Assembly: GCF_005402965.1 (NCBI RefSeq)
Contig: NZ_BJCF01000019.1
Coordinates: forward strand, 1-64,000
Length of the DNA: 64,000 bases
Direction of reading: 5' to 3'
DNA from: Dolichospermum planctonicum
Lineage (GTDB): Bacteria > Cyanobacteriota > Cyanobacteriia > Cyanobacteriales > Nostocaceae
The notes beneath the pieces are model-generated. The model was not told where the DNA came from, did not search any database, and worked only from the letters and a program-made list of their open reading frames with translations. Made by a program: the position numbers and the translations under genes. Shown one piece after another: positions 10,482 through 22,097 of this stretch (positions are counted from its first letter, which is position 1; each line of letters starts with the position of its first letter).

Positions 10482-13160
10482 ATGCAGCCTACAGATCCTA
10501 ATAAATTTACTGATACAGCCTGGGAAGCAGTAACAAAATCCCAAGACGTGGTTCGCGCTTATAAACAACAACAATTAGAAGTTGAACATTTAATTATTGC
10601 TCTTTTAGAAGAACCAACTAGCCTAGCTACAGCCATTCTCACCCGCGCGGAGGTTGATTCTGTCCGATTTAAACAACAATTAGAGGCTTTTACTCAACGT
10701 CAACCTAAGGTGGGGAAAAGTGATCAACTTTACCTGGGGCGTAATTTGGATTTGCTTTTAGATAAAGCTAATGAAATTAGAGCCAAAATGAAGGAGGAGG
10801 AAATCTCGGAAGGACATATAATTTTGGCCTTTGCTGATGATGAACGGATTGGTAAACGCTTATTTAAAAGCTTAAATATAGATATCGCTCAAGTAGAACT
10901 GGGAGTTAAATCTACTCGCAATAGTCAAAAACTAAAATCATCTCCTAAAGCAGAAGTAGATGTACCTGATGAAGCTTTAAAAAGATTTGGACGAGATTTG
11001 ACAGAACAAGCCAAAGCCGGAAAGTTAGATCCGGTTATCGGTAGAGATGATGAAATTCGTCGGGTAATTCAGGTTTTATCTCGTCGTAGCAAAAATAACC
11101 CTGTATTAATTGGTGAGCCAGGAGTCGGTAAAACTGCGATCGCTGAAGCCTTAGCCCAAAGAATGGTGAATGGTGACGTTCCTGAGTCTTTAAAGAATCG
11201 CCAACTAATCTCTTTAGATATCGGTAGTTTGATTGCTGGTGCCAAATATAGAGGTGAATTTGAAGACCGTTTAAAAAACGTCCTACGTGAAGTTACGGAA
11301 TCCAATGGGCAAGTAGTTTTATTTATTGATGAACTCCATACCGTTGTCGGTACTGGTTCTAATCAACAAGGATCTATGGATGCTGGTAATTTACTTAAAC
11401 CCATGTTAGCCCGTGGTGAATTGCGTTGTATTGGTGCAACCACTTTAGATGAATATCGCAAATTTATTGAAAAAGATGCAGCATTAGAAAGACGTTTTCA
11501 ACAGGTATATGTAGACCAACCAACAGTAGAAAACACAATTTCTATTTTGCGAGGTTTAAAAGAGCGTTATGAAGTGCATCATAACGTCAAAATTTCTGAT
11601 TCTGCTTTAGTGGCTGCTGCAACCTTGTCAGCGCGTTATATTGCGGATAGATTTCTACCAGACAAAGCCATAGACTTAGTTGACGAAGCAGCAGCGAAAT
11701 TAAAAATGGAGATTACTTCTAAACCTGCGGAATTAGAAACCATTGATAGAAGATTAATGCAGCTAGAAATGGAAAAGCTGTCATTATCGAGAGAAGAACA
11801 GAGTATTTCCCCAACTAGAGAACGATTAGAACGAATTCAGGCAGAAATTGCCAGTTTAACAGTTAAACAGGAAGTATTTAATCAAAAATGGCAAGGAGAA
11901 AAGCAGTTATTAGAAGCAATTAGCGTTTTAAAAAAAGAAGAGGATACGCTAAGGATACAAATTGAACAAGCAGAACGAGATTATGATTTAAATAAAGCTG
12001 CCCAACTCAAGTATGGTAAATTAGAGGGCGTACAAAGGGAACGGGAAAGCAAAGAAACCCAACTATCAGAAATTCAAACCCAAGGTTCTACCCTGCTGCG
12101 CGAACAAGTCACCGAAGCCGATATTGCCGAAATTGTGGCAAAATGGACAGGAATCCCCGTAAATCGGCTTTTAGAATCGGAAAGACAAAAATTACTCAAA
12201 TTAGAAAGTCATTTACATGAAAGGGTAATAGGTCAAGAAGAAGCCGTTTCCGCCGTCTCTGCGGCGATTCGCCGCGCCCGCGCGGGGATGAAAGACCCCT
12301 CTCGACCTATTGGGTCATTTTTGTTTATGGGACCAACTGGCGTGGGTAAAACTGAACTGGCTCGCGCTTTAGCTCAATTTCTCTTTGATTCAGAGGATGC
12401 TTTGGTGCGTTTGGATATGTCCGAGTACATGGAAAAACACTCAGTTTCTCGTTTAGTCGGTGCGCCTCCAGGATATGTGGGTTATGAAGAAGGGGGACAA
12501 CTTTCCGAAGCAATTCGCAGACATCCTTATTCGGTGGTACTGTTCGATGAAGTGGAAAAAGCCCATCGCGATGTATTTAATATTTTATTGCAAGTCTTGG
12601 ATGATGGTAGAGTTACTGATTCCCAAGGACGGGCTGTAGATTTCCGAAATACTGTCATAGTCATGACTAGCAACATTGGGAGTGAACATATTTTAGATGT
12701 CTCCGGCGATGATTCCCAGTATGATTTGATGCGGAATAAAGTCATGGAAAGTTTGCGAAGTCACTTCCGTCCTGAATTTCTGAACCGCGTTGATGACATT
12801 ATTCTCTTTCATACTCTTAATCGTTCAGAGATGGGTCATATTATCCGTATTCAACTCAAACGGGTGGAAAATCTACTTAAAGAACAAAAAATCTCCTTTG
12901 AGATATCACAAGCCGCTTGTGATCATCTTGTAGAAGCTGGCTATGATCCGGTTTATGGCGCACGTCCGTTAAAACGGTCAATTCAACGAGAGGTCGAAAA
13001 TCCTCTAGCCACCAAATTACTGGAGAATACTTTTATTTCTGGTGATACCATCTTGATTGATATGGGTGAAACTGGTTTAACTTTTCATAAAAAACAGCCT
13101 GTGAAGGTGACAGCGACTCAAAACACTATGAAGTTAATAGAAGCATCTTCAGATATATAA
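10482..13160 (+). CDS. clpB: ATP-dependent chaperone ClpB
   Basis: Hexameric disaggregase working with DnaK. The 892-residue protein has the N-terminal Clp repeat domain (about 1-150), the first AAA+ domain with Walker A GEPGVGKT (211-218), the coiled-coil middle domain typical of ClpB (about 410-540), and the second AAA+ domain with Walker A GPTGVGKT (617-624) and the pore motif [10 protein letters not shown] short C-terminal tail follows. Cyanobacteria usually have two ClpB proteins; I cannot tell which one this is. No HrcA (CIRCE) operator was found upstream. Confidence 0.97.
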   Translation: MQPTDPNKFTDTAWEAVTKSQDVVRAYKQQQLEVEHLIIALLEEPTSLATAILTRAEVDSVRFKQQLEAFTQRQPKVGKSDQLYLGRNLDLLLDKANEIRAKMKEEEISEGHIILAFADDERIGKRLFKSLNIDIAQVELGVKSTRNSQKLKSSPKAEVDVPDEALKRFGRDLTEQAKAGKLDPVIGRDDEIRRVIQVLSRRSKNNPVLIGEPGVGKTAIAEALAQRMVNGDVPESLKNRQLISLDIGSLIAGAKYRGEFEDRLKNVLREVTESNGQVVLFIDELHTVVGTGSNQQGSMDAGNLLKPMLARGELRCIGATTLDEYRKFIEKDAALERRFQQVYVDQPTVENTISILRGLKERYEVHHNVKISDSALVAAATLSARYIADRFLPDKAIDLVDEAAAKLKMEITSKPAELETIDRRLMQLEMEKLSLSREEQSISPTRERLERIQAEIASLTVKQEVFNQKWQGEKQLLEAISVLKKEEDTLRIQIEQAERDYDLNKAAQLKYGKLEGVQRERESKETQLSEIQTQGSTLLREQVTEADIAEIVAKWTGIPVNRLLESERQKLLKLESHLHERVIGQEEAVSAVSAAIRRARAGMKDPSRPIGSFLFMGPTGVGKTELARALAQFLFDSEDALVRLDMSEYMEKHSVSRLVGAPPGYVGYEEGGQLSEAIRRHPYSVVLFDEVEKAHRDVFNILLQVLDDGRVTDSQGRAVDFRNTVIVMTSNIGSEHILDVSGDDSQYDLMRNKVMESLRSHFRPEFLNRVDDIILFHTLNRSEMGHIIRIQLKRVENLLKEQKISFEISQAACDHLVEAGYDPVYGARPLKRSIQREVENPLATKLLENTFISGDTILIDMGETGLTFHKKQPVKVTATQNTMKLIEASSDI

Positions 13161-13173
13161 GATTTAGTTTTTT

Positions 13174-13278
13174 CTCACGCAGAGACGCAGAGGAGCAGAG
13201 ATAAAATTGTGTTTTATATCTTACCCATATCTTTGTTCTTTTTTCTTCCTTTGCGTCCTTTGCGTCTTTGTGGTTCAT
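13174..13278. repeat. Interspersed repeat downstream of clpB
   Basis: The left part reads TTTCTCACGCAGAGACGCAG and the right part TTTGCGTCTTTGTGGTTC. Together they form the two diverged halves of a dispersed cyanobacterial repeat family. Related pieces occur within metH (18694-18729) and near 44736-44770. Confidence 0.65.
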
Positions 13279-13641
13279 TTAATCCATTTTCTTTTTGGTG
13301 GGGCGTTTCCTTTCTGATTTTTTTTTAAAGCCTACTGCTTGGGCTGCATCACTATCTGACCCAAATTGACCTTTTACTGCTTCTTTCATAGCTAAAACGG
13401 CTTTATGGAACTCCCATTCTGCTTGTTTTGCTGCATCTGCGGCGGCTTTAAATAATGCTTGTTTTTCAGTTTCTTCTTGTTGTTTTGTTACCATTTCTGT
13501 GTATGCTTTCTGTAATGCTTCTGGTGTAGCTTCTACGCGACCAGTGGCATAACCAATAACGGCTGTGAGTCCATTATAGGAGTCTATATCTTGCTGAATT
13601 GTGTTAGGTGTAATCCGACGGGTTGTATCTGGGGCTGGCAT
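13279..13641 (-). CDS. Conserved hypothetical protein, helical, basic tail
   Basis: 120 residues. An N-terminal part with TRRITPNTIQQDIDSYNGL is followed by a long amphipathic helix rich in Ala, Glu and Lys (about 45-95). The C-terminus is very basic (KKKSERKRPTKKKMD). No known domain is recognised. The basic tail would suit nucleic-acid or membrane binding, but this is only inference. It converges with clpB and stands alone. Confidence 0.6.
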   Translation of the reverse strand: MPAPDTTRRITPNTIQQDIDSYNGLTAVIGYATGRVEATPEALQKAYTEMVTKQQEETEKQALFKAAADAAKQAEWEFHKAVLAMKEAVKGQFGSDSDAAQAVGFKKKSERKRPTKKKMD

Positions 13642-14648
13642 ATTAATTTTGTTGTTATAAATAATTCTATTAGTCTACTATACGATGTTTATTTTGACAA
13701 TCTTTTATTTATATTTTTTATATAATTATTTTTTGTTCACTAATTTGTCTTTATGTATTGTGATCTGATGCTTTTGTTTGTTGTTGCAATCTTTTTTGAT
13801 TTAATGATAATAGTTCAGCATTATATTCTGATTTTTTTGTAAAACGTTTATTTATTTTTGCATAGTTTTCTTGACTGAATATTATTTATTGATAAATATT
13901 TTACTTTTAGGCTATTTATAACTCATGACTTACGCAAAATATTCCTCAAACCCTTATTTTTTTGTGTTTTTTGTGTTTGGAGTGGTTAGTTTATTCTGTA
14001 ACTCGTGCGTAAGTCAGAACTAAATAGTAAATATTAAGTAAAGTGTGTTATTGCTATAAAATAATTTGGGAGTTTGAAAGATTAAAAACTAGTCATAACA
14101 CACTTTACTATTTAAGTGCATTACGCTAACGTTAACACGTTCTACTATTTAGCTAAAATTTAAAATAGTTTTTTGTTGTTAGCTTTATTATAACATATAT
14201 TCAATTATAAGTCAATAGTTTTATGATTTTATTTTTGTAATGTTTTGTAATTACGATGTATAATTGCTTTTATGTATTATTATTCAGTGCTTCTGTTTAT
14301 TATTGCGATGTTTTAAAAATATCTGATAATAAAACAAGATTAATATTTAGTCTTTTTAGTTTTTGTAAGAATACTTCTGTAGTAAATTCTGAAAGATTTT
14401 TGGTTTTTACCAAAATTTTGAGAGTAGTCAACAATCTTTCTTGATTGCGATACAGAAGAATTGTAATAGTTACAATATAGTTAATTTTTACAGCAATCTT
14501 TAACAACAATTAATAAATCGTTAATTTTTTGAATGCTGCTGATAATCTATCTGATCATAGCCATATTGAAGTATAAAAATCAGAAAATTATGCTTTACAC
14601 TCTTATTCGTGGTGAATTCGTGCCTTTGAGGGAGAAAAATTTATGTTT
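13642..14648. repeat. 1-kb gene-free region with two inverted-repeat elements
   Basis: Very AT-rich, with no convincing coding frame. Element A has perfect 11-bp terminal inverted repeats TGACTTACGCA (13926-13936) and TGCGTAAGTCA (14006-14016), 91 bp in all, like known Nostocales MITEs. Element B has perfect 15-bp inverted repeats AGTAAAGTGTGTTAT (14037-14051) and its complement at 14095-14109. Small frames from 14256 to 14780 on both strands overlap one another and have no family features, so I regard them as chance. Confidence 0.65.
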
Positions 14649-15614
14649 TTACTCACTAACGTTATTTTTCGCATTGTTAAAAGTTTTTAATTGGCGAAAA
14701 GAATGTAATTTTTTAAAAAACTTATCACTATCAAAACTTAAAGGATCAACTTTTTTACCTGCCACATCTACAGCACGATGAGTAGTAATTCTATCATCTG
14801 GAACTTGACTTTGAGCAATTAACCAAGCCAAAGAATCATATTGAGCCTCAGTATAACCGCTATGTTGATCGATATTATTCTTCCCCCAAGCATCAGGAGG
14901 GGTTTCTAGAGAGACATGATAAGCAAAATTATTCACAGATGGTGGTAAACTAGGATTAGTTTGGACAGTTTCCACGCCATTAACACCTTTAAATACTGAA
15001 TTACCAGCCCCAAAAGCGCGTTTTTCTGGAGGAACTAAATAAACAACCGTTCCTTGTAAAGTAATTATAGCGTGATAACTAGCTTGAACACTTTCATCAT
15101 CATGAGGAGTTTGAAAAAAATTAATGGCGCTAGAAGTTGAATTACTGGTTTCATGAAGGACTATAATAGCTTGATTATTGAGAGGTAGACCATGAATATC
15201 TGCGGTATAGCGATCGCCATAATTGCTAGGATCAACCTTAAACTGTCTAAGATCCGGTTTATATTCGCTAAATTCATTAGTAGTTGTGTATACAAGATTA
15301 ATTTGATGATTGTTGACTGGAGATGGTGTTCTTTTCCTTTCCCTAATATTTAATACTGACTGTAACTGCGGTGGTAGATATTGATTCCAGGATTTGTCTG
15401 TCGAATTTCGTGAATTTGTCTGATCTTGTGGATTTCTTGCACCACCAATAAATAGTGCCAAAATTAACGCAGCCAACATAAGAAAAATCAGTAAAACTCT
15501 AGTCGCCCAATCTCTAAATTTCATATTTTTCAATACTGATAATATAGCTAATATCACTTCTGGTAGTTTTGCGCCTTTGCTTAGTTGCGCCTTTGCGCGA
15601 AACATAGCCATCAA
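14649..15614 (-). CDS. N-acetylmuramoyl-L-alanine amidase (Amidase_2 type), membrane anchored
   Basis: Zinc amidase that cuts the bond between muramic acid and the peptide of peptidoglycan. Up to 321 residues. One membrane helix (about 40-58) is followed by a Pro/Ser/Asn-rich linker and the catalytic domain (about 140-300), with likely zinc ligands His154 (IVLHETSN), His279 (THRAVD) and Asp290. The first 30 codons largely come from a dispersed repeat (about 15570-15600), so the true start is more likely the ATG at 15524, giving 291 residues. It is divergent from metH. Confidence 0.82.
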   Translation of the reverse strand: MMAMFRAKAQLSKGAKLPEVILAILSVLKNMKFRDWATRVLLIFLMLAALILALFIGGARNPQDQTNSRNSTDKSWNQYLPPQLQSVLNIRERKRTPSPVNNHQINLVYTTTNEFSEYKPDLRQFKVDPSNYGDRYTADIHGLPLNNQAIIVLHETSNSTSSAINFFQTPHDDESVQASYHAIITLQGTVVYLVPPEKRAFGAGNSVFKGVNGVETVQTNPSLPPSVNNFAYHVSLETPPDAWGKNNIDQHSGYTEAQYDSLAWLIAQSQVPDDRITTHRAVDVAGKKVDPLSFDSDKFFKKLHSFRQLKTFNNAKNNVSE

Positions 15615-15678
15615 AATCTGAGAAGATCATAAAATAAGTCTAAGATAACAAAACCAACACTATTTTTTTAACACAATT

Positions 15679-18600
15679 ATGACCCATCCCTTTCTCAAAC
15701 ATCTACATAGTCCAGAACGTCCCGTTATCGTTTTTGACGGTGCTATGGGAACAAACCTACAAAGTCAGAACCTCACGGCTGAAGACTTTGGAGGTGCGCA
15801 ATATGAAGGTTGTAACGAATACCTAGTTCATAGTAAGCCGGAAGCCGTCGCCAAAGTTCACCGTGATTTTCTGGCGGCTGGTGCTGATGTCATTGAAACT
15901 GATACCTTTGGTTCTATGTCCATAGTCCTAGCAGAATACGACCTAGCAGACCAGGCTTATTATCTGACCAAAACCGCCGCAGAACTAGCCAAAAGCGTCG
16001 CTGCGGAATTTTCCACCCCCGAAAAACCTAGATTTGTCGCTGGTTCTATTGGACCTACAACCAAACTCCCCACCTTGGGACATATTGATTTTGACACAAT
16101 GAAAGCCTCTTTTGCAGAACACGCAGAAGCCCTGTTTGATGGTGGTGTGGATTTATTCCTGGTAGAAACCTGCCAAGACGTGCTGCAAATTAAAGCTGCA
16201 TTGAATGGAATTGAGGAAGTTTTTGGTAAAAAAGGGGAAAGAAGACCATTAATGGTGTCTGTCACCATGGAAAGCATGGGGACAATGCTAGTAGGTACAG
16301 AAATCAACGCTGTTCTCACAATTTTAGAACCTTACCCCATTGATATTCTGGGCTTAAATTGCGCCACTGGTCCTGACTTGATGAAACCACATATCAAGTA
16401 TTTATCAGAACATTCCCCATTCGTAGTTTCTTGTATTCCCAATGCGGGTTTACCGGAAAACGTTGGTGGTCAAGCACATTACAGATTAACACCCGTTGAA
16501 TTACGGATGTCGTTGATGCACTTTATCGAAGACTTAGGTGTCCAAGTGATTGGGGGTTGCTGTGGGACACGGCCAGCACACATTCAACAATTGGCGGAAA
16601 TTGCCAAGGAGTTAAAACCGAAAGTTAGACAGCCGAGTTTAGAACCAGCAGCGGCATCAATTTATACTACTCAAGCCTACAACCAAGATAATTCTTTCTT
16701 GATTATTGGTGAACGTCTCAACGCCAGTGGTTCTAAAAAATGCCGTGATTTACTGAATACTGAAGACTGGGATGGTTTAGTATCAATGGCGCGGAGTCAA
16801 GTCAAAGAAGGCGCACATATCCTAGATGTTAACGTTGACTATGTGGGACGGGACGGCGTGCGTGATATGCACGAGTTGGTTTCTAGAATAGTTAATAATG
16901 TTACACTACCTTTAATGCTTGATTCCACCGAGTGGGAAAAAATGGAGGCGGGGTTAAAAGTCGCTGGTGGTAAGTGTTTGCTCAATTCTACTAATTACGA
17001 AGATGGTGAACCACGATTTTTGAAAGTCCTAGAATTAGCTAAAAAATACGGTGCTGGTGTAATTATTGGGACAATTGATGAAGATGGCATGGCCCGGACT
17101 GCGGACAAAAAATTTCAAATTGCCCAACGTGCTTACCGTCAAGCTGTAGAATATGGTATTGCTCCTACAGAAATATTCTTTGATACTTTAGCTCTACCTA
17201 TTTCTACTGGCATTGAAGAAGATCGGGAAAATGGTAAGGCGACAATAGAATCAATTCGTCGTATTCGCCAAGAATTGCCCGGGAGTCATGTCGTGTTGGG
17301 TGTTTCTAATATTTCCTTTGGCTTAAATCCAGCAGCGCGGATGGTACTAAATTCCATGTTTTTGCATGAAGCTATGAATGCGGGCATGGATGCAGCAATT
17401 GTCAGCGCGAGTAAAATTTTACCACTTACTAAAATCGAACCTCAACATCAAGAAGTTTGTCGACAGTTAATTTACGATGAACGCAGATTTGATGGTAATG
17501 TCTGCGTTTATGATCCTTTAGGAGAATTAACAACAATTTTTGCAGGAGTCAAAACTAAACGTAATACTGGAATTGATGAAAATTTACCAATTGAAGAACG
17601 TTTAAAACGGCATATTATTGACGGTGAACGCATTGGTTTAGAAACCCAATTGACAAAAGCTTTAGAACAATATCCTCCCCTAGAAATCATCAATACTTTC
17701 TTATTAGACGGGATGAAAGTTGTGGGGGAATTGTTCGGTTCTGGACAAATGCAATTACCTTTTGTGTTACAATCAGCGGAAACCATGAAAGCTGCGGTTG
17801 CTTATTTAGAACCGTTTATGGAAAAGTCGGAATCTGGTAATAATGCCAAAGGAACTTTTGTAATTGCTACTGTCAAAGGTGATGTACATGATATTGGTAA
17901 AAACCTGGTGGATATCATTTTATCTAACAATGGTTATAAAGTGATTAACCTGGGCATTAAGCAATCTGTAGAAAACATCATTCAAGCTTACGAACAGTAT
18001 CAACCTGATTGTATTGCCATGAGTGGATTATTAGTAAAATCCACCGCTTTTATGAAGGAGAATTTACAGACTTTCAATGAAAAGGGTATTACTGTTCCCG
18101 TGATTTTAGGTGGTGCGGCTTTAACTCCTAAGTTTGTTTATCAAGATTGCCAAAATACTTACCAAGGTAAGGTTATTTACGGTAAGGATGCCTTTTCTGA
18201 TTTGCATTTTATGGATAAATTAATGCCGGCCAAAATAGGAGGCAATTGGGATGATTTACAAGGGTTTTTGGATGAAGCTGCGGAAAATGGACATGAATCA
18301 GTTGAGGAAAAAGGTGGGCAAAATTCCCACCCCACAATAGATAATACTGACATTAAAAAAGAGGTTGATACGCGGCGTTCTGATTTTGTGGCTGTAGATA
18401 TTGCACGTCCTCAACCACCTTTTTGGGGAACGCAGTTTTTACAACCTGATGATATTTCTGTGGAGGAATTATTTTGGTATTTGGATTTGCAAGCTTTGGT
18501 GGCTGGACAATGGCAATTCCGTAAACCCAAGGAACAATCTAAGGAAGAATATCAAGGGTTTTTAGCTGATAAAGTTTACCCGGTTTTAGAGGAGTGGAAA

Positions 18601-19224
18601 CGGCGAATTATTGAGGAAAATTTATTGCACCCTCACGTGATTTATGGGTATTTTCCTTGTCAGTCTGTGGGGAATAGTTTATTGATTTATGAAACGACAA
18701 ACCACCGAGGCACAGAGGACACGGAGGTAAGAGTTAGTTTTGAGTTTCCGCGTCAGAAGTCTTTGAATAGGTTATGTATTGCAGATTTCTTTGCACCAAA
18801 GGAGTTGGGAATTGTGGATGTTTTCCCTATGCAAGCGGTGACTGTGGGAGAAGTGGCCACGGAATTTGCTCAAAAGCTGTTTGCTAATAATCAATATACT
18901 GATTATTTGTATTTTCATGGTATTGCCGTGCAGGTGGCGGAGGCTTTAGCCGAATGGACTCACGCTAGAATCCGCCGGGAGTTGGGTTTTGGTGATTCTG
19001 AACCGGATAATATTCGGGATATTCTGGCGCAGCGTTATCAAGGTTCTCGGTATAGTTTCGGCTATCCGGCTTGTCCGAATATTCAGGACCAGTTTAAGCA
19101 GTTACGGTTGTTGGAGGTTGAGAGAATGAAGATGTACATGGATGAAAGTGAACAACTTTATCCTGAACAGTCTACAACGGCGATTATTGCTTATCACCCA
19201 GCAGCGAAGTATTTTACGGCTTAA
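15679..19224 (+). CDS. metH: Cobalamin-dependent methionine synthase
   Basis: Transfers the methyl group of 5-methyltetrahydrofolate to homocysteine through methylcobalamin. 1181 residues. Domains in order: homocysteine-binding (1-about 310) with zinc ligands Cys228, Cys294 and Cys295; pterin-binding (about 335-600); cobalamin-binding with the DxHxxG motif VHDIGKN and axial His737; and the activation (AdoMet) domain at the C-terminus. Two unusual short peptides appear to come from dispersed repeats: GGQNSHPT near residue 880 and [11 protein letters not shown] near residues 1006-1017. The frame is intact throughout. Confidence 0.97.
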   Translation: MTHPFLKHLHSPERPVIVFDGAMGTNLQSQNLTAEDFGGAQYEGCNEYLVHSKPEAVAKVHRDFLAAGADVIETDTFGSMSIVLAEYDLADQAYYLTKTAAELAKSVAAEFSTPEKPRFVAGSIGPTTKLPTLGHIDFDTMKASFAEHAEALFDGGVDLFLVETCQDVLQIKAALNGIEEVFGKKGERRPLMVSVTMESMGTMLVGTEINAVLTILEPYPIDILGLNCATGPDLMKPHIKYLSEHSPFVVSCIPNAGLPENVGGQAHYRLTPVELRMSLMHFIEDLGVQVIGGCCGTRPAHIQQLAEIAKELKPKVRQPSLEPAAASIYTTQAYNQDNSFLIIGERLNASGSKKCRDLLNTEDWDGLVSMARSQVKEGAHILDVNVDYVGRDGVRDMHELVSRIVNNVTLPLMLDSTEWEKMEAGLKVAGGKCLLNSTNYEDGEPRFLKVLELAKKYGAGVIIGTIDEDGMARTADKKFQIAQRAYRQAVEYGIAPTEIFFDTLALPISTGIEEDRENGKATIESIRRIRQELPGSHVVLGVSNISFGLNPAARMVLNSMFLHEAMNAGMDAAIVSASKILPLTKIEPQHQEVCRQLIYDERRFDGNVCVYDPLGELTTIFAGVKTKRNTGIDENLPIEERLKRHIIDGERIGLETQLTKALEQYPPLEIINTFLLDGMKVVGELFGSGQMQLPFVLQSAETMKAAVAYLEPFMEKSESGNNAKGTFVIATVKGDVHDIGKNLVDIILSNNGYKVINLGIKQSVENIIQAYEQYQPDCIAMSGLLVKSTAFMKENLQTFNEKGITVPVILGGAALTPKFVYQDCQNTYQGKVIYGKDAFSDLHFMDKLMPAKIGGNWDDLQGFLDEAAENGHESVEEKGGQNSHPTIDNTDIKKEVDTRRSDFVAVDIARPQPPFWGTQFLQPDDISVEELFWYLDLQALVAGQWQFRKPKEQSKEEYQGFLADKVYPVLEEWKRRIIEENLLHPHVIYGYFPCQSVGNSLLIYETTNHRGTEDTEVRVSFEFPRQKSLNRLCIADFFAPKELGIVDVFPMQAVTVGEVATEFAQKLFANNQYTDYLYFHGIAVQVAEALAEWTHARIRRELGFGDSEPDNIRDILAQRYQGSRYSFGYPACPNIQDQFKQLRLLEVERMKMYMDESEQLYPEQSTTAIIAYHPAAKYFTA
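18313..18333. repeat. Palindromic repeat inside metH linker
   Basis: GGTGGGCAAAATTCCCACCC contains the inverted repeat GTGGG/CCCAC and encodes GGQNSHPT. It lies in the linker between the cobalamin and activation domains, where extra residues are tolerated. Similar GTGGGCA palindromes are dispersed in cyanobacterial genomes. Confidence 0.55.
18694..18729. repeat. Dispersed repeat inserted in frame in metH
   Basis: The segment around CCACCGAGGCACAGAGGACA belongs to the same repeat type seen near 13174 and 44750 (the AGAGACGCAGAGG/CGTGTCTTCGTGG family). Here it is translated as [11 protein letters not shown] without breaking the frame. Confidence 0.6.
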
Positions 19225-19237
19225 TCCCACTTAATCA

Positions 19238-19270
19238 CCCCCTTGATTGTGAAATAGAGGGGGGATTTAA
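19238..19270 (+). terminator. Possible metH terminator
   Basis: CCCCCT (19238-19243) pairs with AGGGGG (19258-19263) over a 14-base loop, 13 bases after the metH stop, followed by GATTTAAT. The T-run is weak, so termination is only plausible. Tandem GACCACT repeats lie downstream (about 19389-19417). Confidence 0.35.
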
Positions 19271-19458
19271 TACAGACTATGTTATATTTCAAATGGTGTC
19301 CGCAAGTTGGGAACTCAAAAAGCGAACTGCTTGCGCGATCGCCTGTTTTGAGGATTTTAGCATTTTTGGTATTAATTAACCAATGATCACTGACCACTGA
19401 CCACTGACCACTGACCAGTAACGTGAATCTTGTCTAGATTGGGCGTTTAAATATATTC

Positions 19459-21435
19459 ATGAGCATTTCGACTTCCATACTGAGTGATTTACTCAAGTCA
19501 CTTCCCTATCTGCGACCCCAGTTATATTTTAAGGCTTCACTAACGGCGCTCTCCCATGCCATAGAAGATCAGGTTTTGGCAGCTAATTTAGACCAACCCT
19601 TGATCATTGCTAGTTTCCAGAAAGAGCGATTCTATCGTCAAGAAGCCCATCGTTATCAACGACTTGGGGAAAAAAGTAATCAAATATATGTATTATCTGC
19701 ACCAGAGACCGAGTTTGCTCAAGCTGCTGATGACTATGAAAAAATAGCTTTTGAGCCTGATGATGGGTTAACTCAAGAATGGCATTTAGTAGTAGTTGCT
19801 GATAACTATTCTAGCTGTTTGATCTGCCGTGAAAGTCTTGGTTCTCTGTCCAAAAATCAACATATCCCAGAGATGACTCCTAGTTTGGATATGGATACAG
19901 CGCGAAGATTTGAGGGAATTTGGACATCGGAAAAAGGAGCGTGTCTAAAGGCTGCCCAATTGTTATTAGATAGAATTAAGGTTTATCGGCCGGATTTAGC
20001 GGTAAAGGTTGATAAAGTTAAGCAGCGGTTTGGAATTGGTGAATTAATAAACAAGTCAGGAGTTAATTCTAGCCATGAATATGCTTGTGATATTGATACA
20101 GATCCCTTTGTGCAAAGGTTGGTAACATATCTGCAAGCTAGTCAGTATAAACTACATAAAGCTTACCGTTCAATTGCGGCTCAAGCTCGGAAAGAAAGGT
20201 TAGTAAATTCCATTAGTACAGCAATTAGGCGATCGCTTGATCCACGGGAAATTCTCGAAGCTGCGGCTCAAGAGTTGGGTCAACACTTACAAACCTGTCG
20301 GTGTCTAATTTATCGAGCTCAATCCACAGATGGTAAAGCCGTAATTGAACATGAATTTTTAAATTCTGATGTCACATCTGTACTGGGGCAAAGTTGGGAG
20401 TTACAACATAATCCTCTATTTCAGCAGATAGTAAAGCGGGGGGAGGGAGTATGTGTAGTTGATACGCAAACAGATAGTCAAGTCAAGAAATCACCGACTT
20501 TATCCAAAATTGTCCGGCGCTTTGGGGTGCGTTCTTGGTTAATAGAACCTGTATTATATCAAGGACGACTTTTGGGAATTGTGGAGTTACATCATTGCTA
20601 TTTTCCTGCCCATGAGTGGCAATCAGGGGAAGTAGACTTAGTACAAGCCATAGCGACTCAAATTGGTGCAGCGTTGATTCAAGCGGAATCTTTTGCCAAT
20701 TTAGAAGAACTCAACCAACAACTAGAAGCTTTAGACCGAACCCGGAGAAATTTAATTGCTATTACTGGCCATGAACTTCGCACCCCTCTATCTACCATTC
20801 AAGTTTGTTTAGAAAGCTTGGCAACAGAACCAGATATGCCTCGGGAATTGCAACAAGTGATGTTGAATACAGCACTTTCTGATTCAGAAAGAATGCGGAA
20901 ACTGGTACAAGACTTTTTAACCCTTTCTAACTTAGAAAGTGGCCGAGTAGAATGGCATCCTGAATCATTAACCATCCAAGAATGTGTAGATTTAGCACTG
21001 AGTCGCTTACGGACGCGCTCTAACCAAGAACAGCTACCGCAAATTAAAATCCAAATTCCCCAAAACTTACCTTTAGTGAGGGCTGATGGTGATTGGTTGG
21101 TGGAAGTATTAGCCAAACTTATAGATAATGCTTGTAAATTTACTCCGGTTTCAGGGAAGATTACTATTAAAGCCATTAGCAGTGTTCAGGAGACTCTAGA
21201 AGTCATCATATCGGATACAGGGAGGGGAATTGAACCAAATTGTCTAGAAATCGTTTTTGACCGCTTTTACCAGGAGGAAGGGGCATTGCGGCGGACGACA
21301 GGTGGAACTGGATTGGGTTTAGCAATTTGTCGGCAAATTGTCAATGGCTGGGGCGGAAAAATTTGGGCTCAGTCCGCAGGTAAAGACCAAGGTAGTCACT
21401 TACATTTTACAATTCCCATTGTCCAGGGTAGCTAG
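19459..21435 (+). CDS. Sensor histidine kinase (DICT-GAF-HisKA-HATPase)
   Basis: 658 residues, no membrane segment. The N-terminus (about 1-190) resembles the DICT sensory domain, often found in cyanobacterial kinases. A GAF domain follows (about 255-415), then the phosphorylation site His438 in the H-box ITGHELRTPLS, and a C-terminal ATPase domain with DNACKFTP (N-box), SDTGRGI (G1) and GGTGLGLAI (G2). No receiver domain and no neighbouring response regulator, so its partner is unknown. The GAF lacks an obvious bilin-binding Cys-His pair. Confidence 0.88.
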   Translation: MSISTSILSDLLKSLPYLRPQLYFKASLTALSHAIEDQVLAANLDQPLIIASFQKERFYRQEAHRYQRLGEKSNQIYVLSAPETEFAQAADDYEKIAFEPDDGLTQEWHLVVVADNYSSCLICRESLGSLSKNQHIPEMTPSLDMDTARRFEGIWTSEKGACLKAAQLLLDRIKVYRPDLAVKVDKVKQRFGIGELINKSGVNSSHEYACDIDTDPFVQRLVTYLQASQYKLHKAYRSIAAQARKERLVNSISTAIRRSLDPREILEAAAQELGQHLQTCRCLIYRAQSTDGKAVIEHEFLNSDVTSVLGQSWELQHNPLFQQIVKRGEGVCVVDTQTDSQVKKSPTLSKIVRRFGVRSWLIEPVLYQGRLLGIVELHHCYFPAHEWQSGEVDLVQAIATQIGAALIQAESFANLEELNQQLEALDRTRRNLIAITGHELRTPLSTIQVCLESLATEPDMPRELQQVMLNTALSDSERMRKLVQDFLTLSNLESGRVEWHPESLTIQECVDLALSRLRTRSNQEQLPQIKIQIPQNLPLVRADGDWLVEVLAKLIDNACKFTPVSGKITIKAISSVQETLEVIISDTGRGIEPNCLEIVFDRFYQEEGALRRTTGGTGLGLAICRQIVNGWGGKIWAQSAGKDQGSHLHFTIPIVQGS

Positions 21436-21571
21436 GGAAGAGGTAAGAGGCAAATAAGTTATCCACTGAATTAATTGCTAATTACTAAAAACTGTTACAG
21501 TCTATAACGCGATCGCAACATAAGTCGAGATCCGATGTTAGTATGCCCTAAAAACCTACAAGAGATAGATT

Positions 21572-21988
21572 ATGGCAACTCTGACTGGCAAAACCCCAAT
21601 CTTTGGTGGCAGCACTGGTGGTCTACTCACAAAAGCCGAAGTAGAAGAAAAGTACGCTATCACCTGGACTAGCCCCAAAGAGCAAGTGTTTGAAATGCCC
21701 ACTGGTGGCGCGGCTAAGATGGTTAAAGGCGAAAACCTACTTTACATTGCTCGCAAAGAGTACGGTATTGCTTTAGGCGCGCAACTTCGCAAGTTCAAAA
21801 TCACCGATTACAAGGTTTACCGCATTTTACCAAGTGGCGAAACCACTATGATTCACCCTGCTGATGGTGTCTTCCCTGAAAAGGTAAATGCTGGACGTTC
21901 TATGGTTCGTCACGTACCCCGCAGAATCGGTCAAAACCCCAATCCCGCACAAATCAAGTTCAGCGGTAAAGCTACTCACGATGTTTAA
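21572..21988 (+). CDS. psaD: Photosystem I reaction centre subunit II (PsaD)
   Basis: Stromal subunit of photosystem I that helps dock ferredoxin and holds PsaC. The 138-residue sequence is full length, with conserved segments [32 protein letters not shown] and YRILPSGE. The gene stands just before trpE on the same strand, as in Synechocystis. Codon use is less AT-rich than the neighbours, as expected for a highly expressed gene. Confidence 0.98.
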   Translation: MATLTGKTPIFGGSTGGLLTKAEVEEKYAITWTSPKEQVFEMPTGGAAKMVKGENLLYIARKEYGIALGAQLRKFKITDYKVYRILPSGETTMIHPADGVFPEKVNAGRSMVRHVPRRIGQNPNPAQIKFSGKATHDV

Positions 21989-22097
21989 TCGTGAGTAGGT
22001 GATAGGTAATGGGTAATGGGGAGAAAACTTTGCCCCCTTACCCATGACAAAAAACTTGTTGGCGAATTTTTAATTGTTAATTTCTAATTATTTATTT

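Noticed and set aside
13174-13278. clpB terminator
   Set aside because: The sequence is a dispersed repeat with diverged halves and no proper stem followed by a T-run.
14256-14781. Small frames on both strands in the gene-free stretch
   Set aside because: They overlap each other, have AT-driven composition (Phe, Leu, Lys, Ile) and no ribosome-binding sites.
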